Assembly (NCBI GenBank): GCA_026874595.1
Contig: CM049308.1
Span: forward strand, 22,045,867-22,109,866
Reading direction: 5' to 3'
DNA from: Sipunculus nudus
Taxonomy: Eukaryota; Annelida; Sipuncula; Golfingiida; Sipunculidae
DNA length: 64,000 nucleotides
Below the pieces are notes generated by a model. It was given only the letters and a program-made list of their open reading frames with translations. It was not told the DNA's origin and ran no database searches. This document shows positions 13,804 to 26,600 of this stretch, in pieces (within the stretch, counting starts at the first letter, position 1; each line of letters begins with the position of its first letter). Made by a program: the position numbers and the translations under genes.

Positions 13804-13918
13804 CAGTCAAACCTCCTCTAAGGGCCCTCTCAGTTTAGAGACCACCTCTAGAAAACAATAACTTTATCAAGGTCCTGTTGGTGGAATAAATTCGAGGTTG
13901 TAATTTTGAGGTTTCACT
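13804..13918. mobile_element. Short MITE, TIR CAGTCAAACCTC
   Basis: The left end ATACAGTCAAACCTCC and the right end GAGGTTTCACTAT are inverted, 115 bp apart and flanked by TA. The interior has GACCACCTC as in related elements here. Confidence 0.55.
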
Positions 13919-14694
13919 ATTTATAAAACCTTGCTTTTTGTCTGAAATAAGCTGAATGAAATCGGTTGTATCTACCAATATAGATACTAAAAAGAAAAGA
14001 GTTTTTCAGGTCTGTGCTGGACAATTTTCTATTATGTGCACAAAGTGATACCTGATTGATAAGACTTAGGAATAACTATTGAAACTGACAACCTGTATCA
14101 TGACCCAGGAAAAAATGACCATGTACAACAGAAAAACTATGCCTAATTCATACAGTTGGTCATCAATGTACAATTTACATACAAATCATACAGAAAGTGC
14201 TCAAGGTAACAGCTTGTGAAATGCCCCAAAAGATCATTTGGTGTATAGATCACGAAGGAAGACGAATTACTCTAAAACAGACAACATCAACTGCAAGTCC
14301 AATTACATGTTTACAAACAAAACACAACTTTGTCATTCACAAATAGAGACTGACTGGTTACAATTATGTAGCAACACAGTGTTAAGAAAAAACCTTGAAT
14401 AAATAAATACATATACCCTCAGGACTGGATGGCTGTTACAAACAGAATATGGGTTAATCTTGCAATACACAGCCAAGAGTTTGCTGACAAAAAATGACTC
14501 CCTTTTATAATCACTTCTGCCAAGGAGGTTAAGTTCTTTCCTATGACGGTTTGTCAGATTCTCACAAGACTTTCTGTCTGTCTGTATTACTGTGGAGTGT
14601 CCCATCTCATTTTTTCTGGAGGGGCCAATGGTTTTTATATATTTCTGTTCCCTTTAAAAGTTTTATCTCAAACAATAACTGCATTGCAGTGAGT

Positions 14695-15075
14695 TCGTGG
14701 GTCAACAACATCCAAGTCTGAGTGCAAGTCTTAGTCAAGGAGACTCGAGTCCAAGTCAGAGTCACTGAGGTTCGAGTCTAAGTCCCTTCTTTGAGTCCGA
14801 GTCACTTGGAACCAGAGTTCAAGTGGAGTCCAAAAAAATTTAAAATGGAAATTTTCAATTACTGTATTGTTATTTTACACATTCTTTTTCATTAATTACA
14901 TTTAGCTCCTTTATGGCAAACTGAAGCTCGTTAAATATAGTCTTTTTTAGGGATGTATTAAGGTTTTTCCTTCTGGACAAGAGATGACCTTGGTCTGATT
15001 TCTTGAGTCCTTACCTCTAAGTCCTAGTGCAAATCCAGTATCCTCAAGGCCAAGTCCAACTCTGAGTCCCCCCTC
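14695..15075. repeat. Degenerate GAGTCCAAGTC-type low-complexity repeat
   Basis: Many irregular copies of GAGTC, AAGTC and CGAGTC lie at 14695-14835 and 14995-15075, separated by AT-rich sequence. This may be the two ends of an old element. Confidence 0.5.
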
Positions 15076-17334
15076 CCCCCCCCCAAAAAAAAAGACTACA
15101 TGGACTTTGGCCCTTTCTTTTTGCTCTCTAATGAACTAAATACCAAGTTCTGACTATCCATTCTGCCAAATCTTACAGACCCTCCAAAAGAACTAAATTG
15201 TTTTTAACTATCTTACAAAATAGTAAATTCTCTTCTGAAAGCTGTTTATGCATGATGAAACTAAGTAAAACCATAGGCTTTCTCTTCCATAATAAAGTAC
15301 TCTTTTATTCTCCAATAGAACCCTGAGTGGGGCTTACTTTCTAACATGTCTTAATAATTAATTTCTATTTATGAATGTGCTTTAATTCTTTCAATCCAGA
15401 CTATATACCCTGAAATATATTACAACTGTATTCCATACATATTTCATGTTGAAAATGGAATGAAATTCAAAATAAATGTCTTAGGTAATTTCTGGCTGAC
15501 ATTCTGAATATATATACATGAAATATATATGCACATACATGGAGATAACAATTTTACACTATATGCAGTACCACTGGGATAATTAATGCCACAAATACCC
15601 TGTGTTATATACAATGTGAATGATGATGAGGTTTTGGTGTCATTTTAGGCTGGTACCATGCTCATCATGACCAAATCTCAATGAAGCCTGAAGCTACCAG
15701 TCTATATGACTGGTTATATACAGTTTTGAGTTATTTTTTTTTTGTTCTCGTTGTGGGCTTACAATCAATTTGGTCATATATGAGCAGGGAACCAATCAAT
15801 GGTGCAATTGGTGCAAGGTGAGAATTCTGTAAATGCAACCACCACGTAAATGCTGTGGCATCTGAAAATGGCAGCAAATTAGCAGAATGATATGATTATG
15901 GTGTGTGGCAGTGCAATAAAGTGCACGTGAAGTGCATGCTACATGCGTTAACAAACATGAAGTGCTTGTGTATTCCAGTGGCAACACTACACAGCAAATT
16001 TGACTTTACCCTACTACTTGTAAATGGAAGAAACAACCTGGCACCTGCAACAATCAACTTGGCCAGGTGAAAAAAAGCCAACAGCACAGCAAGTAATATT
16101 TCTATATACAACTGTACAGCTGGCCTACAAGACTGTAATTCCTTAGATTGTCATCCTCTGACTGTGTTCCATACAAAATCGCTCTTCAGATAAAAAGATA
16201 ATATAAGCATCTCAGGCACTTATTAAAGGCTTGTCAATTCTGCCCAATCCTGTCATCATCACTTACAGACCAGAGTTAACAAGAAAGTATAGAAAGCATG
16301 AATATTCATGAGAAATGCTATACACTGCTACAACCAAGGTGAGTCTACCCTGTGTCCATATTCAGGACTTTTAAATAAAGATCAAGTTGGTCCATCTAAA
16401 TACTGTTCAAACAACACTAATGCGTAATCCTACTTGCACTGATAAAACTGTACCTTTAAACAAACCAAAAAAGTAATCAAACTCGCCCCTATTGTAAGGA
16501 AAATTCCATTTGACAAAAAAGAGAAGAAGCTGTATTTACTGGCCCTTTTCTGCCCTTAATGACCTCAGATATATTTGGACCATACCACTGCTTCAGACAG
16601 GGGTGTGAGGTAACACATGCCAAAAATATCTGATGGCAAAACTGGTTTTTTTTTCATATGGCTGGAGTTATGCTGCCACCTCCCACCCCTATGATTACTA
16701 ATGGAATATGGGAACATGGTACCAATCTGAAATCACAATGATACATCCATGACAACAAGGGAGACCTATAGTCTAGTAAATACACAAAAAGCTGCTGGTG
16801 TTCCATTTTAATTATTCTGAACAAAAATATCCTTAATGTTTGAAAGGTACATGCTGTCCAAAAAGGACACATCTAAAATGAATCCGGACTCAGTATTGGT
16901 TGATGATGTGTTACATTTCAAGTTTAATTTACTATTTTGAAACTGAAATAATATTACCCTTTCAACCATTAGGTGATCATTTTTTTGTTTTTACTTCAAC
17001 ACAAATGTTGATACAGTTATAAAGTTTATGCATTTTTAGAATGATAAAATCTTTGTCAATCGAAAATTGTTGAAAAATGTGAATTTTTTTGGATATCCTA
17101 ATATGTCATCAGATTAAATTATTTCTAATTTAAACCCTGACTAAATAAAAGGATTTCATTTTAAATGTATGTATTTAGTAAAATAAAAACATATGGTGAC
17201 GGAATATGTTTTTGTTTGCAGCTTTGAAAGAAATATTAAAATGTCATTCACTGAATATTCATTTTTTTTTTATTTCTGGAATAAACATAAAATTATCTGA
17301 AGGAAATTATATTACTTATAGTCTGTGAGTAATA

Positions 17335-17340
17335 TTTATT
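17335..17340 (-). terminator. Candidate polyadenylation signal for BAHD1
   Basis: AATAAA on the minus strand lies about 160 nt past the stop codon; a second AATAAA lies at 17274-17269. The surroundings are AT-rich, so either could be chance, and the 3' UTR may be longer. Confidence 0.3.
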
Positions 17341-17497
17341 CAAGTTTCATATAATACCTGAAATACTTCACAAATCATCAACCAGTACATGATCTAAAAG
17401 CTTTCTAATACACTCTCCCTAACCACCTATTTGATACCATGACCAGTTATAGATGGAACTCAATTTCACAAAATTAATCCAATTAATCATCATGGTC

Positions 17498-17684
17498 TCA
17501 TGACGGGTTTTTCAGGATTCTCTTCAATTTCAAATCATACACTCTTCGACAGAGGAAAATAGTTTCTTGACTGGCATCTAGAGGGGGTAAGCGTTGTTTC
17601 CGAGGATACTCCTCTTCCGATGCTGGGACTACTGATGGTTTGGCAGTGATCTTTTCATCTTGCATCTTCAGTTGTGCTTGGTAT
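17498..17684 (-). CDS. BAHD1: BAHD1 coding exon 8 (residues 1603-1664), end of BAH domain and stop
   Basis: The acceptor is TTCTCTTTTCAG|ATACC and the stop TGA is at 17500-17498. The C-terminus [19 protein letters not shown] matches the family's characteristic last residues, where human BAHD1 also ends shortly after ILKNP. The gene therefore ends here and is not truncated. Confidence 0.95.
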
Positions 17685-20600
17685 CTGAAAAGAGAAACAT
17701 GTCTCAATATTATTCCTCATCTCTACCCCCCCCCCTCTAACACAAAAAAAAACCAACTGATTTATTCCCAGATCATATTCAAAACGATCAACAGGCTAAT
17801 GTGTCTAGAATTAGTTACTAAAAATATTCCTATATGATACCTCAAAATATATTGTTTATCATTTACCTTTTGAGTTATTACCACTTCAGCTTCTCAGCAA
17901 TATCCTGTTTATTGTGTAAAACACTCTCAGAGATATTCATACAGGATAATTAGGTGGCAATATTTATATTGCAGCAAACAGAGATTAAAGCTACACTTAA
18001 ATGGTCACAGGAAATATTTAAACAAGTAATCATTTCAAGTTTGAACAATAGCTATGTCTGACTGATATGTCTGTACAGGTGACTATATGAAACTCTCCAC
18101 TGGTCCTGATATCTTGTGGAGGAACTTGGTACTAACAGTATCATTGGCCCTTTTGTCTGGTGGATGAGTACAGTATTAACAATATCATTGGTCCTAACAT
18201 CTGGTAGTGGAGTATTGTATTATTAGTATCACTGGTCCTTATATCTGGTGAAGATATGGTATTAACAGTATCATTGGTCCTCACATCTACTGGAGGAGTA
18301 CTGTACTACTAGGAACACTGGCCCTGACAAATGGTGGAGTTTGGTATTAACAGTATCATGGGTCAGACATCTAGTGATGGTGTTTGGTACTATTAGTAAC
18401 ACTGGTCCTGAAATCTGGTGGAGGAGTATGGTACTAATAGTACGATAGTATTCTGCACCTGATTTTATAGTGTGGTATCTCAAATCAACCTGAAACTTTC
18501 TAAATGTTTATAAGATGCAAATGTCATTTGACTTGTCTAATTTATAGTTTTCAATATTAAATATTTATTATTTCACTAACCTGCAGTATTCAGCAAAGGT
18601 GAGGACATAGCACTTGTCCTCAATGCAGGCGACTGATATTTCGTCTTTGTGTTTGGAGGCGAAGAGCTCACAGTCGATGAAGTGTGGCAGCCTCTCCGTT
18701 TCTGTGTGTTCTGGTCTGTAGTACCACAGAACACTCATCAGCATATCTCCTAGACAACACAAACATGCAGGTTATCACTATGGCAGGCTCTTGATAAAAT
18801 TTAATTATCTGAATGATTTATATCTAATTTTTATAGACCTTAATCAGAAACTATTATAGGAAAATAATTATCAGATAAAATGCTTATATCAAACCACTAT
18901 AACTGCTTCATATGTGTTAATATTTAGCATGCATACATATTGTTATCAATGATCAGTGAAAGATCAATGCCGAACCTGTTTTTATCTATTTGTACATGTA
19001 GATAAGAATCACAAATCATGGTTTCTGCCACCCGGTGGTGAAACATGGTACTATAATCAAAATGCACATGGCACCATCAATGAAATGAGGACTTTATTTT
19101 GACGTGACAAAAAATTTGCATTTTAATTTTTTTAAGAGGTATGTGTTCCTATCGATGTATACTGTAAACATTTATTAACTCCTCTAACAAGAAGTCCACG
19201 ATGACAAGGATGCTTAAACGATAGAGTGACTCACCGTCAGCCTCCCAGATGGCCGCTACCTTGGCCACATACGGGACATCCCTCTTCCTTGGACCTGATT
19301 TAACGAGCACACAATCTCTGACACGTACAACATCACCATCGTTATGGCCGATGGCTGGGTAAGTTTTTCTTTCCACCTGAGGCCCTTCACCCTGTGGTTA
19401 AACAGAGTACACAATAGTAAGGCCAAAATAAAAAAATGGTATGGTTCTCAGGCACTTTTTTTCAGAAATCAACGCAGGCAGGCGTTTTTTTTATTTTTAT
19501 TTTTTTTTGTATGTTTCGATAAAAGTGTCTAATTATAAAGAAAAACATGATAATAACAGATTTATTTTGCTAAACAAGCTAAAGCATTACATAACAAAGG
19601 AAACTGTATGATTTTATCTACCTGAAAGAAATATCCGAGTGGCTGCAGCTCAAAATCGGTAAGTTTCTGTTGAAAATCATATAAAAATTTTTGATGCGGG
19701 GGGTTAAAATTGATGTGGTCGGTGCCTGAGAACCATACCTTTAATTTTTTTTGGCCTAAAGAAATTTTTTTTTCAATTTAAATTTTAATCCCACATATTT
19801 TTTTTATATCTATAATCAAGAGCTACATTTGCTTGACAAGATTACAATATCTTATATATTTAAAATATTAACAAAGCTGAATAGATCGTTCCTGTATAGA
19901 GATGAACCACTTACTTGCCCAAATGGCCAAATCCAGTTTCATTAGGTTTTTGAACCATCTATTAATTTACATACTCACCACAGAAGGTACGGTCATCATT
20001 TTTGGCTCTCCCTGAAACCTCCACCCACACAGGCTGGTGCGTCGACGTGAGATGCTCACGGATCGTTCAGGGTTTGGTTTAGCACTGTCACTCCGACGAC
20101 GGGGATTCTTAGATTCCTGTGGTAAACGATGACAACATTATGGCGATTAAAATGGCATTGCATCAACATGTATTATGACCAATTTTGGCAATAGGCATAA
20201 AAAATTAAAGGTTTGGTTCTCAGACACCGCCCGTGTCAATTTTAACCCCCCGCATCAAAAATTTTAATTTTGACTTTCAATGGAAACTTACCAATTTGAG
20301 CTCTAGCTGCTCAGACATTTCTTTCAAGAAGATAAACAAATACAATTTTGATATATTCCTTTCTTATGTGGTGCTTTTACCTTTTTAGCGAAAAAATTCT
20401 GTTACTATCATGCTTTTCCCTGGTCAAAAATTGCCTGCCCTCATTGATTTCTGAAACAAGGCCTACAAGTCTAATGCGAACCTGTGCTTTGGGAAATACA
20501 CCAGGTATAATGCTTTAATGCTGGACCATTACTTTACATGTATATGAACAATGCAATTACTAAATATTTTGAATATATGAAACAATTACACAAACATCAC

Positions 20601-23600
20601 TGCTGAAATTCTGGCATTGGTGCACACAACACAAAAATGATTGTAGCTGGCACCACCAGTCTTGTATAGAACAAAGCTATCAGAGATATATACATATGCC
20701 CAATTTCAGACTGATATATCAAACCCCTCCTGAGAAAGAAGCTGTGCAAAAATTATTGTAGGTGGCACCACCAGTCTTGTTTACAACAAAGCTATTCGAT
20801 ATGTATAAATATGCCCAATTTCAGGCTGATATATCAAATTCTTCTGGAGAAATAAGCAGGCACATACACTGTGCATAAGTCACTGTAGATGGCAACACCT
20901 GTTTTGTGAACGAGAAAGCCATCAAAGACACATAGACAGGTCAAAATATCAGGCCAACACATCAAACTTACCTTGAGTCTGATGCATGGGGCTGACCAGG
21001 CTTAGGTGAGAAACGCAGTTGCCCCGAGTGAACTGTGACAAATTGCTAGTACTGAGTGAACTCATGACCTGCGCCTGGCTAGACTGAGTGGACTCCTGAC
21101 ATATACCTGGCTGCACTGAATGAACTCTTGACCTGTTGCCTAATCTGATACAGTTGGCAGTCTGCCAAAGCTATAAATAGATCCAGACTGACCATTGGCC
21201 TGATGCCAAATCTGAAATAGTAGCCACACCATTGCACAAGCTCACAGATTGGCTCTACAGGCAGCCCTGAGGGGCATAACACACAAGATGATCACATGAT
21301 ACTCATGAGGTGATCACATGCTACCTAAGGGTGATCACATGGTGCCTATGAGGTGTTCACATGTCACCCATGAGGTGATCACATGCCTTGTGTTTGGCTG
21401 GACTGACTGAACTCTTGACCTATATCTAGCTGCACTCAATGAACTCTTGATCTGTTGCCAAATCTGAAACAGTTGGCAGTTTCTCAACCTATTTAAAGAT
21501 ACATACACAATCATGGCCTTTTGGTAAATCTGTTTACACAAACTGAAAGACTTTGGCTAAAATGCTTTTTTTTCAAGCTGACATATTCATAAACTTTTTA
21601 TCAAAATATCTAACTCAACCAAAAATCAACAAACTCAATCTATTCTGATATGATTGAAAGAACCATGTCCAAGGATAATTCTTTTGAAAAATTGAACGAT
21701 TCAACTTGACAGTTTCATCATAAACATTTTAAGCTGGAAGAGGCCAAAATTATAAGGTTTTTGCCCATAAAAAACATGTCATGTAGGTGGCACCACAAAA
21801 TCTGGAACTTCAAATATGAGTCATGTGACCAACATTTGCACAATACTTGGCAATGCATTTCTGTCATTTCTGCAATTACTATGTCAGTATGCTGACTTGG
21901 CCAAATGACTACATTCAAATACGTGTAACTAAAATTAATCAAATGCAAACCATTTGAACGAACTTGAGAGAGCTTGCTTCTGGGATCATTTCTGAAAAAT
22001 ATTAAACAATTTGGCTGGACCGTTTACAAGAAAAAGACTTTAAAGGTTTTTCAGCTTTTTCCCTATAAAATCTAAGTAAATGCAGATAGAAAAAAATATG
22101 CTGAATCCCACAAATTTGATATGTGACAGATTATTGCCTAAAATCTAGGGATGGTAGCTCCTGCTATTCCTGAGAAATTATGGGTTAATATACAGATTAC
22201 CAATGACCCCCGTACAAAAAAAAGTCAATGCAGGTGGTGCCACCAATACCTGAATTTCATATATGACTCATGTGAACAACACTGGCATAAAATTTGGCGT
22301 TGATAGCTCCGGCCGTTTCTGGGATTGTCATTTTAGTAAGCTTTTTTGGACAGATGACTAAGTTCAACTTCCTGTAACTCGGCCAAAAACCACTGAAATT
22401 AAACCATTTGAACAAACTTGAGAGAGATTGTTCCAGGAATCATTTCTGTGAAATATTGGACAATTTGGCCGAACAGTTTCAAAAAAGAAGCAGCTTTTTC
22501 CCCATAAAATCTAAGAAAATGCAGTTAGCCAAAAAATAAGCAAAATCTGACAGAGTTTTTTAGATGACTAATTTTTTGCATAAAATTTTGAAATGCTATC
22601 TCTTATAGTTTTCAAGATAGTATGGGTTAACGTACAGACAACGAACGACGGACAACGCCACACCATCACATGAGCTCACAGGTTTGCTAAAAAAGTGCCT
22701 AAGTACAATACCTTTTTTTTTGGCCTTTCCCTTCAATTTTTTCTTATCATGGCCCCTACTTTACATAAAGGATTAATTATACTGATCTCCACAGGTTAAT
22801 TACTTCAAGATTTTTAGCAGGGATGATATTGCAATCAGGTTTGTGGGGATATCTGAAATTATGTATACACGAATGACTAACATTACAGCAAATTTCCTCT
22901 TAAAAACTGTGAAGGAGTAAAGTCTTCAAACCTGAACCCAATCTGGGATCCTGATTAAAAAATTAATTTCATTTTTCAAACTTTCACACTTCAATTCCAA
23001 GCATGGTAAGGAAGTCTGTCTTTTGTTTGTTTCCAAGATATCTTCAAAATTTTTATTAAATCTTTTTTAATATCTTGACCCTGTACATTAAATGAAACTA
23101 AATAATACTTATAACAATTTATTAAAGTTCAGGTATTATTTAAGATCTATTTGGATGAAAGATTTTGAATTCCCTTCAAAACAACTGAACACAGTCATTT
23201 TTACAATTATGCCCTTCACATAACAAGGTCACTCATATAAAATCAGATACATTTAATAAACTAATTAAATTAATTAACCTGATCTCTTGCTTTTCAGTGA
23301 CAAATTATGAAATTCTTACCTCATTGCTTTTGCTGTTCCTTCTTTTTGGGGAGTTTGTGCTTTTCCTGTCTAAAGGTGAATTTGTGGTTTTCCTGTCTGG
23401 GCAGGTCCTGTTGGGACTATCTTGACTGGAGGTCGGTGTCAAGTTGTCCAGACTTCTTCTTGGGGAGACCCTCGGTAATTTCATAGGATACTGCGTCATC
23501 ACTGTTAGACATTCCATGGGTGACCCCCGCACTGGCTTGGGACCTTCTACTAAATCAGGTGACCTGGTTTTCAAGCACATTTTTGGAAACCCAACTTTTG

Positions 23601-26600
23601 GCTCAACCCGTTTGGTCACAATAGACATGCTGTCATCACTATCACAGAAATCATAAATGTCGACTTTATTATTGGCTGCAGTTCCATAAAGAGTTCTCGT
23701 CAAGGTGTTGTCAGTTTTACAATTTACATTACACTCTAGATATCCTGGCGACATGGTCTCTCTACACTTTAGTTTTGCGTCTGTATTGATGGCAAAATTA
23801 TTTGCATGCATTTCACTGAATTTCGTTGCACCAACAATTTTGGCTTGTTCAAGCAGTTTTGGGCACATGTTTTTGCTGTTACCTTTCATGGGGACATTAT
23901 CAAGTTTGCAAATCTGTACAGAGATCTCTTTTACACTTTTGGTTTCCAGCCTGTCTGACTTGATCTGTATTTTACAATCCTTCCCTGGAATAGGTGCATA
24001 TTCTTTTGTTTTACATTCGATGGAATCCCTCAGCTTAGGGCTACCTTTGCATTTAATATCTTCCTGTTTGCTGACTAACCTCTGGGGACTACCTTTGCAT
24101 TTAATATCTTCCTGTTTGCTGACTAACCTCTGGGGACTACCTTTGCATTTAATATCTTCCTGTTTGCTGACTAACCTCTGGGGACTACCTTTGCATTTGT
24201 TATCCTCTTCTTTGCCAATGAATCTCTGATTACACTTAGTTTCCATCTTTTCCATAGTATCTGCAGCAGGTGTTGGGGGCTCTTCTTTTATAACTCCTGA
24301 AACGATGGTGACCTTAAGTTGACCCTGATTTTCATCACAATGACCTTGACTGCCACAACATTTTTTATCATCCTGTTCTTGGAATGAATCTTCTTTTAAA
24401 TTATCAGCACCTGTGTTAGTCACATGATCACTTGGTGTGTCAGTCACATGATCACCCTGTGTATTAGTCACATGATCACCTGGTGTGTTAGTCACATGAT
24501 CACCTGGTGTGTGAGTCACATGATCACCCTGTGTGTTAGTCACATGATCACCCTGTGTGTTTGTCACATGATCACCTAATTTGTGAGTCACTTGATCACT
24601 ATGTGTGTTAGTCACATGATCACATGGTTTATTTTCTGCAGAAATAGGATTTTCCTCTTTTGAGGGTGATGTATCTAATATAACCAGATCGTCATCAGAA
24701 CTTATCGCTGTCACTGAGACTTTGTCACTTGGGTCCACACTACTGTGGCTCTCGTTATGGTCTACATTAATTATGCTGCCATCATCACTTTTATCTGCAT
24801 CATGTGTACAACACTCTGCTTCAAGCTCTCCTGTTTGAACTCCTGACATTTTAGTTTGCGTTACACTTTTGCAATCCTCTTTTTCCGACTTATCCTCAAC
24901 ATCGACGCATATCAGATCTGGCTTGGACGAAGCTTCATCTTTGGAGTCTGGCTTAATGCTCTTTTGATCTTTGGCACATTTGCTGCTTGACGATTCTTTG
25001 GCATCAGTAGCTCTCTTTGGAGACTGTCGTTTTACAGAACTTGGTCTTGGTTGCGTAACTTGACTGTGTAGTTCCATGAGGTGGTAGGTCTTAGCGGCAG
25101 ACTTGGGAGTAGAAGACCTCTTCCCATCGTTGGGTGGACTATCCTTAATAATGACAGGGTGAGTCACCTGCGAGCCTAGCAGTTGCTGCGGTACTGGTGT
25201 TTTTTGCTGCTGCTGCTGCTCTTGACTGTAGCTGGGCTGGAATGCTGGCTGCTGTTGTGCTATATGACTAGATGGTTGGCCCATGTACTGGATCATATTC
25301 GGGGCTGCCTGGTTGGCTGGAAAGTTCTGCTGAGGGGGTGGAGCTTGGTAGTTCATATTCGGCGCCTGATGAGGATATGGGTTGCCTGGTCCTCCTGGTT
25401 GGTTCCACACTTTGTGAGCCGTAGGCACTTGCTGTATAGAACTACTGTGTGGGCCCTCTGACCGATTCCATGCGTAACTGGGCATATGTCCTACCCAGGG
25501 TGCATGAGCTGCAGGGGGCCTTAAACTGTGCATCGGGGTGCCCTGCGGATATGGATATGTCTGCTTTGCAAAAGCTTTAAGTTGTTGTGAAGCTTGAGTT
25601 CCTGTGTTAGGTGGCTGTCCCCATCCCGTTGTCCCGTGATAAAATGGTGGGACTGGTTGGTTGACGGGAATCTGGTAGTTCGATGAGCCTCCACTAGGGG
25701 GCACCAGAGTGCAACCACCTGCTGACTGGCTAATTTGTGAATTGTAGTAGGTTCCTTGTGCATTTGGCATTGGAGATGCGGAGTAGCCTGCCAGACCAGG
25801 TTTGACATCCAGAGGGGTAAAAGACCTCTGGGGGTGGGTAATAGGTGCTTTAAGATTCTGGCTGGGCTGGTTCTGACCCTGAGTGGGGCTGGGTACTGAA
25901 GCATCATGCAGGGCTGCCATCATAGGCCCCATTTGCTGGTAATAACCTGCAACAATACATACAAACACATACATTAATCAAGATATTCTAGTACACCTGG
26001 AAAAATTCCAGCAGAATTTTGAGAAACAAACAAATATTAAAAAATCTGAGAAACTGCATATAAATACACCTACCAGGATATCAGACAAACTTTAAAGTAA
26101 GTCAATAAGATTATGATATTAGCACAGAGACTGGGACCAAAGGTCTCTTCACCCACACCTTGTGGTTGACCAAGCATGTGGAACAGGATGGACTGTCATG
26201 AGAAAGGTATCCAAGTCATGTAATGTGCTCAAGGCTTTGAAAACAGATTTTACTGGTAGATACAGAATTCTTATTACTCTTCTGTAATGTGGTTTACCAG
26301 AAAATTTTATTAAGGTAGGATCCGTGGCAAAAACCCTCAAAAGGATATTTTTGATTCATATTAAACTCACTGAGGTATATATGATTTTTAACCCAGTACA
26401 GAGTTTATCCTGATGATGTATGTATTTACAAATTTTACATTTATTTTATATGACATTCCAAAAAGCCACTTTTTTAATAAGTTACTATGACACTTTACGA
26501 TAATATTGATAACTGTTTCTTTTTTCTCTACCATGTTTCTTTCTAACAAATTCCAACCAATAGTGAGTATACTTTGAAGTAATTAAATTATCCATGAAAA

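Larger units (their letters stand above)
6961..17497. other. Long region downstream of BAHD1 without supported genes
   Basis: AT-rich sequence in which every open frame is short and without protein-like composition. It contains the foldback at 9339-10031, MITE-like elements at 11353-11517, 11798-11974 and 13804-13918, (TA)n tracts, a degenerate GAGTCCAAGTC-type repeat at about 14695-15075 and short tandem duplications. Part of it may be the BAHD1 3' UTR. Confidence 0.6.

Noticed and set aside
21335-21541. A 68-residue minus-strand ORF whose near-identical partner is at 57300-57506 on the plus strand
   Set aside because: The match is explained by inverted copies of the same non-autonomous element; it consists of short non-coding tandem units and no domain is seen.
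23705-24229. A 174-codon plus-strand open frame
   Set aside because: It is antisense to the Ser/Lys-rich repeats of BAHD1 exon 4 and owes its length to the 48-bp repeats.
24406-24621. CATGATCAC repeats in BAHD1 exon 4 resembling the GATCACATG repeats of the Helentron-like element
   Set aside because: Only the short palindromic core is shared; unit lengths and the rest of the units differ, so common origin is not supported.
25947-25974. ATG at 25974 as a start for the 889-codon open frame
   Set aside because: It lies before a strong acceptor (TTGTTGCAG) and the frame joins exon 3 in phase; these bases are intron.
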